A stretch of DNA of 64,000 nucleotides. It comes from Galdieria sulphuraria (taxonomy: Eukaryota > Rhodophyta > Bangiophyceae > Galdieriales > Galdieriaceae). Below, piece after piece: positions 34,115 through 43,329 of this stretch (the first letter of the stretch is position 1; every line of letters starts with the position of its first letter). The stretch covers positions 62,001 through 126,000 of the forward strand of contig NW_005178445.1 in the NCBI RefSeq assembly GCF_000341285.1, given 5' to 3'. A program made the position numbers and the translations under genes. The notes beneath the pieces were generated by a model, which saw only the letters and a list, made by a program, of their open reading frames with translations, ran no database searches and was not told the DNA's origin.

Positions 34115-34237
34115 AATACAGTTGTATAGATCGTATGCTCAAACGGTGACGACGGACAATCCAAAGAAAATGGTTCACCAATGAATCAATTAGGAATACT
34201 CCAGATTTGATAAATTGGTTTGTTGGAAGTTATTCTT

Positions 34238-34963
34238 ATGCAAGTGGACGACTGGATTGTAGGTTTAGAGGTTGAAATATTTACTTTTGACGGAAAAGAA
34301 TATCGAGGTTTGTATTAGGGGAACTTTTTGGAAGCACCCAACTGACTCGTGGTTATAGGAATAGTGTATACATACGACGCGGATGCCAACTGTGTCGTGC
34401 TTGCTAGAAAGTCCCAGGATTCGTTAAAGAGTGATCTTCGTATTTTGAAAGCATCGCTAGTAAAAAATATTAACGTTCTGGGTAGAAGTGTAAGTATGAT
34501 TACGGGATAGAACTCAAGATGGATGACGAATGTTGGAAGAATGTGGATCAACTACCCCAACAACTTTCACCTTTAAACCTGGAAGCTTTGAAAATGCGTG
34601 AAGAACAAGCGTTGCAAAAGGCACGCAAAGACCTTGCCCGTACTGGTGTTGGAGTTTCTCAACAAGCGCAAGAAATTTTTGACGCGCTCTGTAAAACGTA
34701 TGTAACAAAAGTTGTTGAAAAAAGCAGTTGGTGTGATGAGTTATATTATATAGGCTTCCTTGTCAGTGGGAAGAAGATAGTATCGTAATTTTCGAAAATA
34801 TCAAACTGAAAAAACCATATAGAGTGGAAGATTTAGAGTACGCATTGTGGAAACAGTAGAATAGAAACTCAAGTCATTTAGGGGTAGTGAAATAGAAGCA
34901 GTGAACCGCGTAAAGGTCGTTTTGGAAAATGAACTGCAAAAGTTGCAACGAAGGAATACTTAG
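34238..34963 (+). CDS. LSM12: LSM12 homologue (Lsm plus anticodon-binding-like domain)
   Basis: Five exons encode about 175 residues. The short Lsm part reads VGLEVEIFTFDGKEYRGIVY and YDADANCVVLARKSQD; the AD domain has LNLEALKMREEQALQKARKD and VGVSQQAQEIFDALCKTLPC followed by WEEDSIVI and KPYRVEDLEGSEIEAVNRV. The last block aligns without gaps to human LSM12 when a 44-nt intron with a GTACGC donor is removed, and another 44-nt intron precedes MDDECW. LSM12 links ataxin-2-type RNA regulation and translation. Confidence 0.85.
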
Positions 34964-35192
34964 GTCTTAGTAACTGTGACAGTCTTGTACAGAACCATTC
35001 TTACGGAGAGTTGGTGTTGGGAGTTAGCCGAGTCACCATCTGAAGGTCTGACGATAGTTATCGATTCTGTGCTTTCAGTCAGTGTCTGATGAATTACGTA
35101 AATGTAACTATCTTCAGATGTAAAAAGGAATAAAATTGCTTTATTTGCATAAACTGTCCACCAAAACTCACAACGGCCAAAGCTGAGAATTG

Positions 35193-35228
35193 ACAAGTTT
35201 CTTATGAAAAGCGGTGTTGAAAAACACC
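35193..35228 (-). promoter_or_regulatory. Histone 3' stem-loop and downstream element, H2A
   Basis: On the minus strand, 16 nt past the H2A stop, lies GGTGTTTTTCAACACC (35213-35228). It forms a 6-bp stem with a TTTC loop and fits the GG-YYY-T-TTTC-A-RRR-CC histone hairpin plan, with one G in the YYY part. Eleven nt downstream is GAAACTTGT (35193-35201), also present after H4. This is the processing signal of non-polyadenylated replication histone mRNAs, bound by SLBP in animals and green algae. Confidence 0.85.
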
Positions 35229-35243
35229 GACTGAAGTCAGCTT

Positions 35244-35609
35244 CTACTGCATATCTTCCTTTGCTTTCTTCTTAGGAAGCAAGTTGGGGTGAACGTTAGG
35301 AAGAACTCCACCCGATGCTATGGTAACACCGCCCAGTAGTTTATTCAGTTCTTCGTCGTTACGAACAGCTAACTGAATATGACGTGGTACTATACGAGTT
35401 TTCTTGTTATCTCGGGCTGCATTTCCTGCAAGTTCCAATACTTCTGCAGTCAAATATTCCAAAACAGCCGCTAGATATACGGGAGCTCCAGCTCCCACTC
35501 TTTCTGCATAGTTGCCATTCTTTAAAAACCTACTCACACGTCCAACGGGAAACTGAAGACCAGCTTTAGACGAACGGCTTTTGGGTTTACTACGTTCCTT
35601 GGGTGCCAT
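35244..35609 (-). CDS. Histone H2A
   Basis: A 121-residue intronless core histone, [20 protein letters not shown] then [20 protein letters not shown]. The acidic-patch region [20 protein letters not shown] is intact. The C-terminus ends KAKEDMQ and lacks an SQ(E/D)phi motif, so this is canonical H2A, not H2A.X. The ATG at 35609 is preferred to an upstream in-frame ATG. It is divergent from H2B across 263 bp. Confidence 0.97.
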   Translation of the reverse strand: MAPKERSKPKSRSSKAGLQFPVGRVSRFLKNGNYAERVGAGAPVYLAAVLEYLTAEVLELAGNAARDNKKTRIVPRHIQLAVRNDEELNKLLGGVTIASGGVLPNVHPNLLPKKKAKEDMQ

Positions 35610-35872
35610 AACGATTAGAAACAACGACAATCACAAAAACTAAAAATGAAGTAATGACCTTCCCTCTAAAAGTGCCCTGTCCTTTTAGAGAAAGGGAATG
35701 GTATAGTTATGGCGGGCCTTAAGTGATGAAGATCATTCATTTGCGGTTAACTCCCTATCGATTCATCTGCCAATAAGAATTCAGCATGAATGGATTGGGA
35801 ACCATGAAGATTGCCATTGGATTCCCATTTCTCTTCTTGTCTAGTAAAACTATCTGTGGATTGGTGTGAATC
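35610..35872. promoter_or_regulatory. Shared bidirectional H2A/H2B promoter
   Basis: A 263-bp spacer between the H2A and H2B start codons. It holds TGGCGGGC at 35710-35717, a motif also found twice upstream of H4 and similar to E2F sites, which in many eukaryotes drive S-phase genes. A CCATTGG box (inverted CCAAT) is at about 35815. No clear TATA box is visible. Confidence 0.6.
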
Positions 35873-36235
35873 ATGGCACCCAAGGGATCCAAAAGTGTTC
35901 CTGTTGCAGGAAAAAAGCCTATTGGTAAAGCAGAAAAGAGAAAGAGCAAGAAGAAGCGAGCAGAATCATACAGCATTTATATCTACAAAGTTTTGAAGCA
36001 GGTACACCCTGACACTGGTATATCCTCCAAAGCAATGAGCATCATGAACTCCTTTGTCAATGATATATTTGAGAGAATTGCTTCCGAGTCCAGCAAGTTG
36101 GCTGCCTATTCAAAGACAAAGACGTTAACTTCGAGAGAAATTCAAACTGCTGTACGTCTTTTGTTACCTGGAGAACTAGCCAAACATGCTGTGTCGGAAG
36201 GGACCAAGGCAGTTACAAAGTATACTTCCACGTGA
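35873..36235 (+). CDS. Histone H2B
   Basis: A 120-residue intronless histone with a Lys-rich tail and the fold core [20 protein letters not shown], then [20 protein letters not shown] and [20 protein letters not shown]. It ends VTKYTST and keeps the ubiquitylated Lys context (AVTKYTS). Unlike H2A and H4, no canonical histone stem-loop is seen in the ~250 bp after its stop. Confidence 0.97.
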   Translation: MAPKGSKSVPVAGKKPIGKAEKRKSKKKRAESYSIYIYKVLKQVHPDTGISSKAMSIMNSFVNDIFERIASESSKLAAYSKTKTLTSREIQTAVRLLLPGELAKHAVSEGTKAVTKYTST

Positions 36236-36443
36236 ACAGTACAAGAAAGTTTATTGGATTTATCAATTATTGTTGATACAAAAGTAAAGCTGTTGATGTC
36301 CGTTTGATACCTGAATACGTCTGTAACGTTTGTCCTTAGCGCACAGGTCTCGAATAGAAAAGAGAGTTTGTCAATTTATTTGCAAACCGTTCATCAAGTA
36401 ACAAAGACTAATAACGAAGAGGGATTCTAAGAAACAATAACTA

Positions 36444-36478
36444 ACAAGTTTCCGTGATAAGTGGTGTTGAAAAACACC
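36444..36478 (-). promoter_or_regulatory. Histone 3' stem-loop and downstream element, H4
   Basis: The same 16-nt hairpin GGTGTTTTTCAACACC (36463-36478, minus strand) lies 20 nt past the H4 stop. GAAACTTGT (36444-36452) follows 10 nt further on. The exact identity of hairpin and spacer-separated element to those of H2A, while the surrounding sequence differs, argues for selection. Confidence 0.85.
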
Positions 36479-36497
36479 CAGTTGGCGATTCACTACC

Positions 36498-36893
<396 letters not shown>

Positions 36894-36900
36894 CTAAAAA

Positions 36901-36919
36901 GGCGGGCTGTCCTGGCGGG
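36901..36919. promoter_or_regulatory. Paired GGCGGG motifs upstream of H4
   Basis: Two copies of GGCGGG (36901-36906 and 36914-36919), each followed by C or T, lie about 90-110 bp upstream of the H4 start. One copy is in the H2A/H2B spacer. They resemble E2F half-sites; this is inference from motif shape and shared location. Confidence 0.45.
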
Positions 36920-37093
36920 TTGTATAAGATGGATAAAGATAGAATGGATTGGGTTCCTTTCAATCTGATGGTATGATATATCTTTCATCATGTGAGAATC
37001 AAATCTGTCTTTCAACTATACGTAGGTAAAGGATAATCTTTTGATTATCCATGCCATGCATGATGTGTGCATAACATCGCCATTTCAAGTTTA

Positions 37094-38223
37094 ATGGTTA
37101 GTTTGGCCGCATTACGTCAAAGTTTTCGTCGCTTAAAACTCAACGAGACACAAATTGGACAATGTTTCAGGCTCTTACATGAAAACTCCAAGTAGGAAGA
37201 GTTCTTTTGTTTGTGGAGACTGGATCTAATTCTGAAAAAGGTCAAATAGCGGCTTGGCAACACCGAATAAAAGGCATATGTTCTCTAACTTCGAGGAAAG
37301 TTCTTCTGAAAAGTTTAACCAACAAAAGCAAACTAATGGTTTGTGTATTTCTGTTATCTTTGTTTATTTTTGGTGTTACTCATCCGTATTCAAGAGCGAC
37401 GACCGTTTACTTGGAGAGAGTACCTCATGTTAACGACTTCCATCGTTGGTTTATGTACAACTTGTTACTATCGTTTTGACTCTACGAAGATATTTGAGGA
37501 TATTGAAACGTTACTCGATAAGGTTTCCTTTCAGTTCAAGTAAGGTGAATGGTTTTTTTAGTTGATGTCCTTCAACCTTTTTTTGTCTAGTCAAAAAGTG
37601 ATCTCTTCTCTGAGAAGAAAGTTTCTACCAGATCCTACACAGTTGGCTCCGGATGGCTTACCTCGCCGAACACTGGTGCTTGACCTTGATGAAACTTTGG
37701 TTTATTCACAGTGGAAAGCTTCAGAGGGTTGGAAGACTCTAGTGCGCCCAGGTATGAAAAGAGAAAAATATCTTTCATCTATTATCAACGTTGGAATGCA
37801 GGAGTAGAAACTTTCTTGGAGCAGATGAGTCATTTGTATGAGATTGTCTTATTCACTTCGTCACTACCTGAACATGTCGATCCTATCGTTCGACAAATAG
37901 ATAGTGGAGGGTATATTTCTCATGTACTTTATCGAGACTGTATCAAACGTGAATATGGCTATAGTATCAAAGATTTATCTCGACTGAATCGTGATTTGAA
38001 ACGGACTATTATTGTAGATAATGAGCCTCAGTGTTTTAAATATCAACCTTTGAATGGGATTGCGGTTCCTTCCTGGAAAGGAAACGAAGATGATCGATGT
38101 CTATTTGAACTCACTTCTCTTTTGGAGTATATTGTGCGTCAAGATGTTCCAGATGTTCGAGATGTGATAGAAAAGTATTGGCGAGGTGAATTGGCTCTTT
38201 CATCAACTGAATTCGTAAGATGA
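37094..38223 (+). CDS. TIM50-like mitochondrial presequence receptor
   Basis: Five exons. The basic N-terminus MVSLAALRQSFRRLKL is a mitochondrial presequence; a single membrane span lies in exon 3 (YLMLTTSIVGLCTTCYYRF). The intermembrane-space FCP1-like domain has LVLDLDETLVYSQWKASEGW, EIVLFTSSLPEHVDPI, YRDCIKREYGYSIKDLSRLN and IIVDNEPQCFKYQPLNGIAV, then DVRDVIEKYW. The order and LNRD/QPxN motifs fit TIM50, which hands preproteins to TIM23. The DLDET phosphatase motif is intact, unlike in animal TIM50. Introns are 44-60 nt. Confidence 0.87.
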
Positions 38224-38360
38224 AGTTTTATACAACTATGATGGAGGAGGAGAGTAGAATGCATTGATTGGTTGTGGAATTCTTTGTTTCTTTGAATAGT
38301 TTTGATTTAGATTTTATGGTTTTTATTCTTATCATAAATATAACTTGGCCTTTCTTTTAG

Positions 38361-39225
38361 GGATGTGATTTTTGAATGGCGTGCGCATTCTTCTTATGAA
38401 TCAAACCGACACTGTAAGGACAAAAAGGGATCAACCTTGGAAGATCACTATTCATATTTAGGACTTTATTATGGTCAAATTGTTTTCGTCGCAAGGAGTT
38501 TGCCTTCATAGCGCACCCAAAATAGAAGAAAGCGATAACTTGTTTGGTTTGGTGCATGTTTTTCAACAATTTTCAAGAGAAGTCAACGGAGGAGGTTAGA
38601 GAAGTACTTATTATTTTCTTTTTATAGAAATTAGTTTGCAAAACTATTTCAGAACTACATAGATTAGTGTTTCAAGCTCCTGTCAACTTTCAAAACACTT
38701 TTACCACGAGTTTGAGTGGTAGACTGGTTAGTATTACAAAGTTGCTTAGTATAAAAGTCCAACTTTTTTTTAATAGTACGATTGGAAAGAACACGAAAAG
38801 GAAGCTATTCAAGTTGTGCTCGATAATACAAGCCCTATATGTATTATAGTAAAAGCCAGTTTGTCGCTATCGGTAAAACAAGTATTGTGACAAAAGGTTG
38901 CCGATGAACGAAAGTATTTTCGTAGGTGGACAAGTTGAACCGTTTGATGGACGATATTAAACAATGTATTCGAAAACACCACAAGCAGACGATGCTTGAA
39001 AAGTAAGTTGAGCTGTTATATATTCCTTTACACTTTATAGTGAATAGTTGAAGGAATAATACTTTTCTCGAAGAGGTAAGCCACTCCAAGTTTTCACTCA
39101 AGATTGCCAACGTAGATGATACTTAGAATATCTCCCATTTACCCGATCAAGTTAAACAGATGGTGACTGAACTGACCACAAAAGTGATGTCGCAGAGTGT
39201 TCAATCGGTCTTGGAGAGTTCTTAA
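38361..39225 (+). CDS. Spliced gene of unknown function, 5' end unresolved
   Basis: Removing five introns of about 50-62 nt gives one frame of about 200 residues. Successive exons read VIFEWRAHSSYESNRHC, EESDNLFGLVHVFQQFSREV, ELHRLVFQAPVNFQNTFTT, YDWKEHEKEAIQVVLDNTS, VDKLNRLMDDIKQCIRKHHK and NISHLPDQVKQMVTELTTKV, ending LESS. The 5' exon begins after a good acceptor at 38360, but I could not find an upstream exon in the right phase between here and TIM50. I do not recognise the family; the second half is helical. It ends 34 bp from the convergent LSM2. A pseudogene is possible but phases are otherwise clean. Confidence 0.5.
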
Positions 39226-39259
39226 GCGAAAGTTTTCCAATACCTGTGTAAAGTTTGTA

Positions 39260-39608
39260 TTATTTCGCGATCTTTTTCAGTTCTTTATATTCTCGTCTAG
39301 TTGCCTCTTGTAACATTTCGCAGTCTACGTCAATAGCGTACACTTGAATATACCTAATTACACTGCCTCTGATAAAAGAATTCTTCAAAGTCATCTATAA
39401 AGAACTTTCCGTTACCCTCAAAAAGTAAACCCAAAAAGAAACCTACCAACTGCGGACAAGTTTCGACGTTGAGTATTTCAATATCTTCCAACTTTATATT
39501 CAGATACTGATCGACCGAGTGTACCTTGCCTCGAATAATTACGTCATTTTTGAGTTCTACAGTCACTGTTTTGCCGATAAAGGTTTTGAAAAACGAGAAG
39601 AATAGCAT
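39260..39608 (-). CDS. LSM2: U6 snRNA-associated LSM2
   Basis: Two exons give about 98 residues. The Sm1 motif is MLFFSFFKTFIGKTVTVELK then NDVIIRGKVHSVDQYLNIKL; after a ~50-nt intron the Sm2 motif reads KNSFIRGSVIRYIQVYAIDV. LSM2 belongs to the LSM1-7 decapping and LSM2-8 U6 rings. The ATG at 39608 matches the family start; the frame is open upstream to an ATG at 39713, which would add 35 unconserved residues. Confidence 0.9.
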
Positions 39609-39731
39609 CGAGTCTTCAAAACAACTGCTGTTTCTTCCTTCTCCTAAGAATGGCCGTCCCTCTTTTTGGAAATGATAAAAGTAATTTCGTGGCTCAAGTA
39701 TTTCACTAGACATTGTCGAACTTTCTTTCCA

Positions 39732-40354
39732 ATGACTCGGGCAACATTTTTGTGAATAAAAATTGTTTTTGATATTTTATATAGACAAATTTACGCTTTC
39801 GATCACTTTTGCAAAGTGCTTCCCCAAGCATCGTTATGTTTGAATGAGAAAACTGGAATATATCGCTCTTTTTGTAGAGCGGTATTTGGAGATGAACTTG
39901 GTTATTTGTAAAGATTATACAATAGGAGAAATTTGGCATTTACTATTTACAACTTTAGTTTCCATAAACAGTACATTTGGTGTCAATGAAGCGAACGATT
40001 TCCTTATTATCCAATACTTTCTCAACAACTTACAGCCAGTTCTATTGGAAACCAATTGCTCGTCCAATAGATTTTAAGTTGCAAGGTAGCACTGGTTGTC
40101 AGCAAAAGGAATCACGATGAGAATATGGATCCTTTTTACAAAACACTTGGTGACATAACCTACGTCGATGTAAATCGTTGCTATGAAATTGTATAGATAC
40201 GAGTGAAGAGACAAGTTCTTCTTGGCGAGTTGCTAATTCTATGCTTTTCCTCTATCAAGAGCTGCTTATAAAGGTCTCTTCTCTTTCGACAAATATATTT
40301 GTAATTTACCAGGAAACTTACTCCTTTGCTCAAAACCTGGTTTTAGACTTATAG
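39732..40354 (+). CDS. Spliced gene of unknown function (tentative)
   Basis: Four or five short exons can be joined in phase. They read AFDHFCKVLPQASLCLNEKT, RSFCRAVFGDELVSINSTFG, NDFLIIQYFLNNLQPVLLET, MDPFYKTLDTSEETSSSWRV and SMLFLYQELLIKVSSLSTNI, ending LVLDL. Helical content looks high. The first exon is doubtful: ATG at 39732 needs a 33-nt intron, shorter than any other here, and an alternative ATG at 39649 (MAVPLFGNDKSNFVAQ) joins in a poorer phase. No family recognised. It is divergent from LSM2. Confidence 0.4.
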
Positions 40355-40933
40355 CAGGAGCATCTATGAAAGAACCTTATCGTTATTTTGTTATTTTTGA
40401 AGATTCGTTGAGTTTTTTGTATATGTCGGCTTTTTAAAAATAATAATACTCGCCACGTGTGAAAGAATATTTTTAAACTAAACAAAGTTTCGTGCACAGA
40501 GATAGGAGAGTAGCTGTTAAAAAAGAGTTGAAGACTATACTCAGTTAAGTGTTGCTTCACAGAGTCATTGGATGATAAACAATTCAAACATAGCTTGAAT
40601 GTGACAACCAGAAGTTAGAACGTTTATTAAAAAAATATCTCGTTGATTTTTCTGAATGAAGGTTTTTCTACTAAAGAGCGGCGAGAGAAAAGTAATATAA
40701 CAACCCATGTGTAGAGAGCCCAAATAAGGAAAAGATGAAATGGAAAAACACAACTCAGCAAGAAAACGCCCATTGGATACGATACGCAGGACGCTTGAAT
40801 AAGAATAAATGATGGCCCAATCGTATTTATCTTGTCGATTGGAAGGATGCGCACCTCTGCGTCTATAAAAGGCTCGGCATTTTTGAAGTGTCTTATACAA
40901 TTCATTTTGTTACATTTGACATAGCTTTGAAAA
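40355..40933. other. Intergenic region / promoter of secreted-protein gene
   Basis: About 580 bp with no believable gene. It ends with a clear TATA box (see next entry). Minus-strand frames here are short and biased and were rejected. Confidence 0.5.
40864..40871 (+). promoter_or_regulatory. TATA box
   Basis: TATAAAAG, 62 bp before the ATG of the secreted-protein gene. This is the clearest TATA box in the window, which fits strong or regulated expression of that gene. Confidence 0.65.
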
Positions 40934-41818
40934 ATGTTGCTGAGTAATAACAAATCTGCCATTTTTCTATCTCTTCTTTTCATAGCATATTGCTGTAGCT
41001 ATGCTGTCTCTCTTCCTACTCCTACAGCAGCTATTCTTCCACAAGGAGAACCTAACCAAGAGGCAGCTATGCCTATATTGGACAGTTCAACATCTGCACC
41101 AAATCATCCAAAGCCAGCAAAGAAAGGTGATCTGTCTAAGGAGGATAGATTAAAGAAACTGGATGAGAAACTAGGACATGTTCTCGAAAGTCATAAGAAG
41201 AACCCGCCTAACAAGAGTAAACCTCATTTAGCTGGAGAAACTGCATTTTCTCAAACTTGGAACTTTGTGAACTCTTCTACAGCATCCCGTCTGGGTATTG
41301 CCAGATATTCTTCTTGTTCTTATCCATCCACCGTATGGTATTCAGAAAGTGGTCTTATTTATTCCATTATTGATAAAGCAGTTCGACTTGTTCTCGATGA
41401 CTTTGATATACCCAGCAACTTTGTAAAAGATGCCGAGGATTTTCTCAACTGGGTAGTCTCCCAATTTCTTGACTTTTGCAATAGCCCTTATTCATTTTGC
41501 CTAGCTTCATCTGGCGATAATTCCTATTACTTGGAAGGCATTTCAACGAGTGGTTATTCTTCCTGCTATTATTTATCCTATTTTGATCTTGTGATATGCC
41601 CTGCAGTTTCTTGGACTTGGGATACATGGTATCAAGATTGGGAATGTACCTTTGAGAACCAGTTCTGTGTTGGTTACCTTGACTTGGGTGTTCGAGTATT
41701 TGACTTGGAATGGGGAGCTGGTGGTGTTATTCAAGCGCATATTGGTGAAAGTGTAGCTACTGCAGCAGAAGGAAGTGTTTTAGTGAAGAGCTTTTGTGCC
41801 AATGCATTTTATGAGTAA
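40934..41818 (+). CDS. Secreted Cys/Tyr/Ser-rich protein, lineage-specific
   Basis: A 294-residue intronless protein. A classic signal peptide comes first (SAIFLSLLFIAYCCSYAVS), then ~75 residues rich in Pro, Lys and Ala with a basic DLSKEDRLKKLDEKLG helix. The C-terminal ~195 residues are unusually rich in Tyr, Trp and Ser with eight Cys (for example FCNSPYSFCLAS and WECTFENQFC), suggesting a disulfide-bonded extracellular fold. I do not recognise the domain. In an acid-living alga it may be a wall or surface protein, but that is inference. Confidence 0.7.
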   Translation: MLLSNNKSAIFLSLLFIAYCCSYAVSLPTPTAAILPQGEPNQEAAMPILDSSTSAPNHPKPAKKGDLSKEDRLKKLDEKLGHVLESHKKNPPNKSKPHLAGETAFSQTWNFVNSSTASRLGIARYSSCSYPSTVWYSESGLIYSIIDKAVRLVLDDFDIPSNFVKDAEDFLNWVVSQFLDFCNSPYSFCLASSGDNSYYLEGISTSGYSSCYYLSYFDLVICPAVSWTWDTWYQDWECTFENQFCVGYLDLGVRVFDLEWGAGGVIQAHIGESVATAAEGSVLVKSFCANAFYE

Positions 41819-42018
41819 TATGAGTTATATTGAAAAGTAAAAAAAATGTGGTTGTGGTTTGTGTTGCACCATTTAACATGATTTATATTTCATTCATTTG
41901 ACAGTATATAATAACCAAAAAAACAAACAACGAAATATCATACTACTTATGTGTAGACCACCAACGCATTGAGTATTTCTCGTGTTTTGCATTGGTTGGT
42001 TGGCTTCTCTCCAATTAT

Positions 42019-43329
42019 ATGGCAAGTGCTACATCGTATGAAGGAGACAGCGAAAATATAACCGAGACCAATATGGAAGAAAATGAAGACAGGAACAACC
42101 GTGAAGTGGATGAAAGTGAAAGCATGGAAGATGATTCGGAAACTTCAGCTTTGCACTGGAGCGAATCGGAGTACTCTCAAGGAAACTCTCAACCCTTGAA
42201 CAACGTGGGACAAACAAGATCCTGGGAAGGTTTCGAGTCCCAAGAAGAGAGAACGAAGCAAGTTGAAGTTATAGGTAAAAAGTTGGTCAAAGAAAATAGG
42301 CAAATTTATTTAGCCAAACTTCCTTCAACCGTTGGAGTGGAACCCTTTGCTTTTCAGGAATGGAAAGAAAAGAGTAGGGAACAGAATGAATCGGATTCTG
42401 GTAGAGCAGCTTTAGTAAAGATAAGGTACCGAAAGGTAGGAAATGACTGGGAGTCAAACACAAGACTGGTGAAATGGGAAGATGGCTCGTCTTCGTTATT
42501 TATTGGAAACGAATGTTTTGATGTTATTGAGCAAGATATTAGTGAAGAAAGCCAATTGTTTTTATTTCGTAGACAACCCACTGCTCAAGCAGCAGAATGT
42601 CGTATTTCTCGCAAGTTGAAAATACAACCTGCAAGTATTTCATCAGGAATACAACGCAAGTTGGGCACATATGAAAAATTTGCAAAGGAAAGAAAAGTAA
42701 AAATGGCAGAGATGGATAGAGCTCCTGAATTGGAAGAACAGAAGTTGGCACAGTTAGAACACGAAAGAGCACGAGCACAAGCCCGTTTGGAAGCTAAGAG
42801 AAGACGAAAAGAGCAACTTGTCATGGAAAATTGGAGAAGCTCTGGTGTCTCAACTGAATTTTTAGATAATGACTATTCTTCCAACGAAGAGTTTAGTGAT
42901 GAAGAAGATCCTTCATTTAGTATAGCCAATGTGAAAAGTCGAATAAGTGGAAACAGAAAAAGTAACGACATGACTTTGGAAGAGACTGGTCAAGAAGAGG
43001 AGGATGCGAGTCTTTCATCAAAGGCACAAATGGAACGAGAAAATCCTTCTCGCTTGGACAAATTCAAGGATTCCGATACCCCTATAGGAACTTATCGGGA
43101 ACCTTTGCGTTCCCAAGTCTCAGAGCAAAGTTCGGAGTCGGTTCCTTTATTAGATATGGAGCGTCGTCATCATAAAGTTTTTATGTTATCCGAAGAGTCT
43201 TCAGAAGACGAGAAAAATGACGAACCGATTCATTCTAAGGAAGATGTTGAAGAAGTGGATACAAGAAATAATTTGGAAGAACAGGAAGATAATGACGATG
43301 ACCAAAAGTTTATTTACAGCAACGAATAA
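42019..43329 (+). CDS. LEO1: PAF1 complex subunit LEO1
   Basis: A 436-residue intronless protein counted from the first ATG. Acidic ends flank the LEO1 core: TRLVKWEDGSSSLFIGNECF, FDVIEQDISEESQLFLFRRQ, CRISRKLKIQPASISSGIQR. A basic helix follows (ERARAQARLEAKRRRKEQL), then a long Glu/Asp/Ser tail. LEO1 acts with PAF1 in transcription elongation and histone modification. Its last 20 bases overlap the end of the convergent methyltransferase gene. Confidence 0.9.
   Translation: MASATSYEGDSENITETNMEENEDRNNREVDESESMEDDSETSALHWSESEYSQGNSQPLNNVGQTRSWEGFESQEERTKQVEVIGKKLVKENRQIYLAKLPSTVGVEPFAFQEWKEKSREQNESDSGRAALVKIRYRKVGNDWESNTRLVKWEDGSSSLFIGNECFDVIEQDISEESQLFLFRRQPTAQAAECRISRKLKIQPASISSGIQRKLGTYEKFAKERKVKMAEMDRAPELEEQKLAQLEHERARAQARLEAKRRRKEQLVMENWRSSGVSTEFLDNDYSSNEEFSDEEDPSFSIANVKSRISGNRKSNDMTLEETGQEEEDASLSSKAQMERENPSRLDKFKDSDTPIGTYREPLRSQVSEQSSESVPLLDMERRHHKVFMLSEESSEDEKNDEPIHSKEDVEEVDTRNNLEEQEDNDDDQKFIYSNE

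Noticed and set aside
34858-34883. 26-nt intron in LSM12
   Set aside because: A 44-nt intron ending at the same acceptor gives a gap-free match to human LSM12.
39609-39713. 35-residue N-terminal extension of LSM2
   Set aside because: LSM2 starts at MLFxSFF in all members I know; the extension is unconserved and probably leader.
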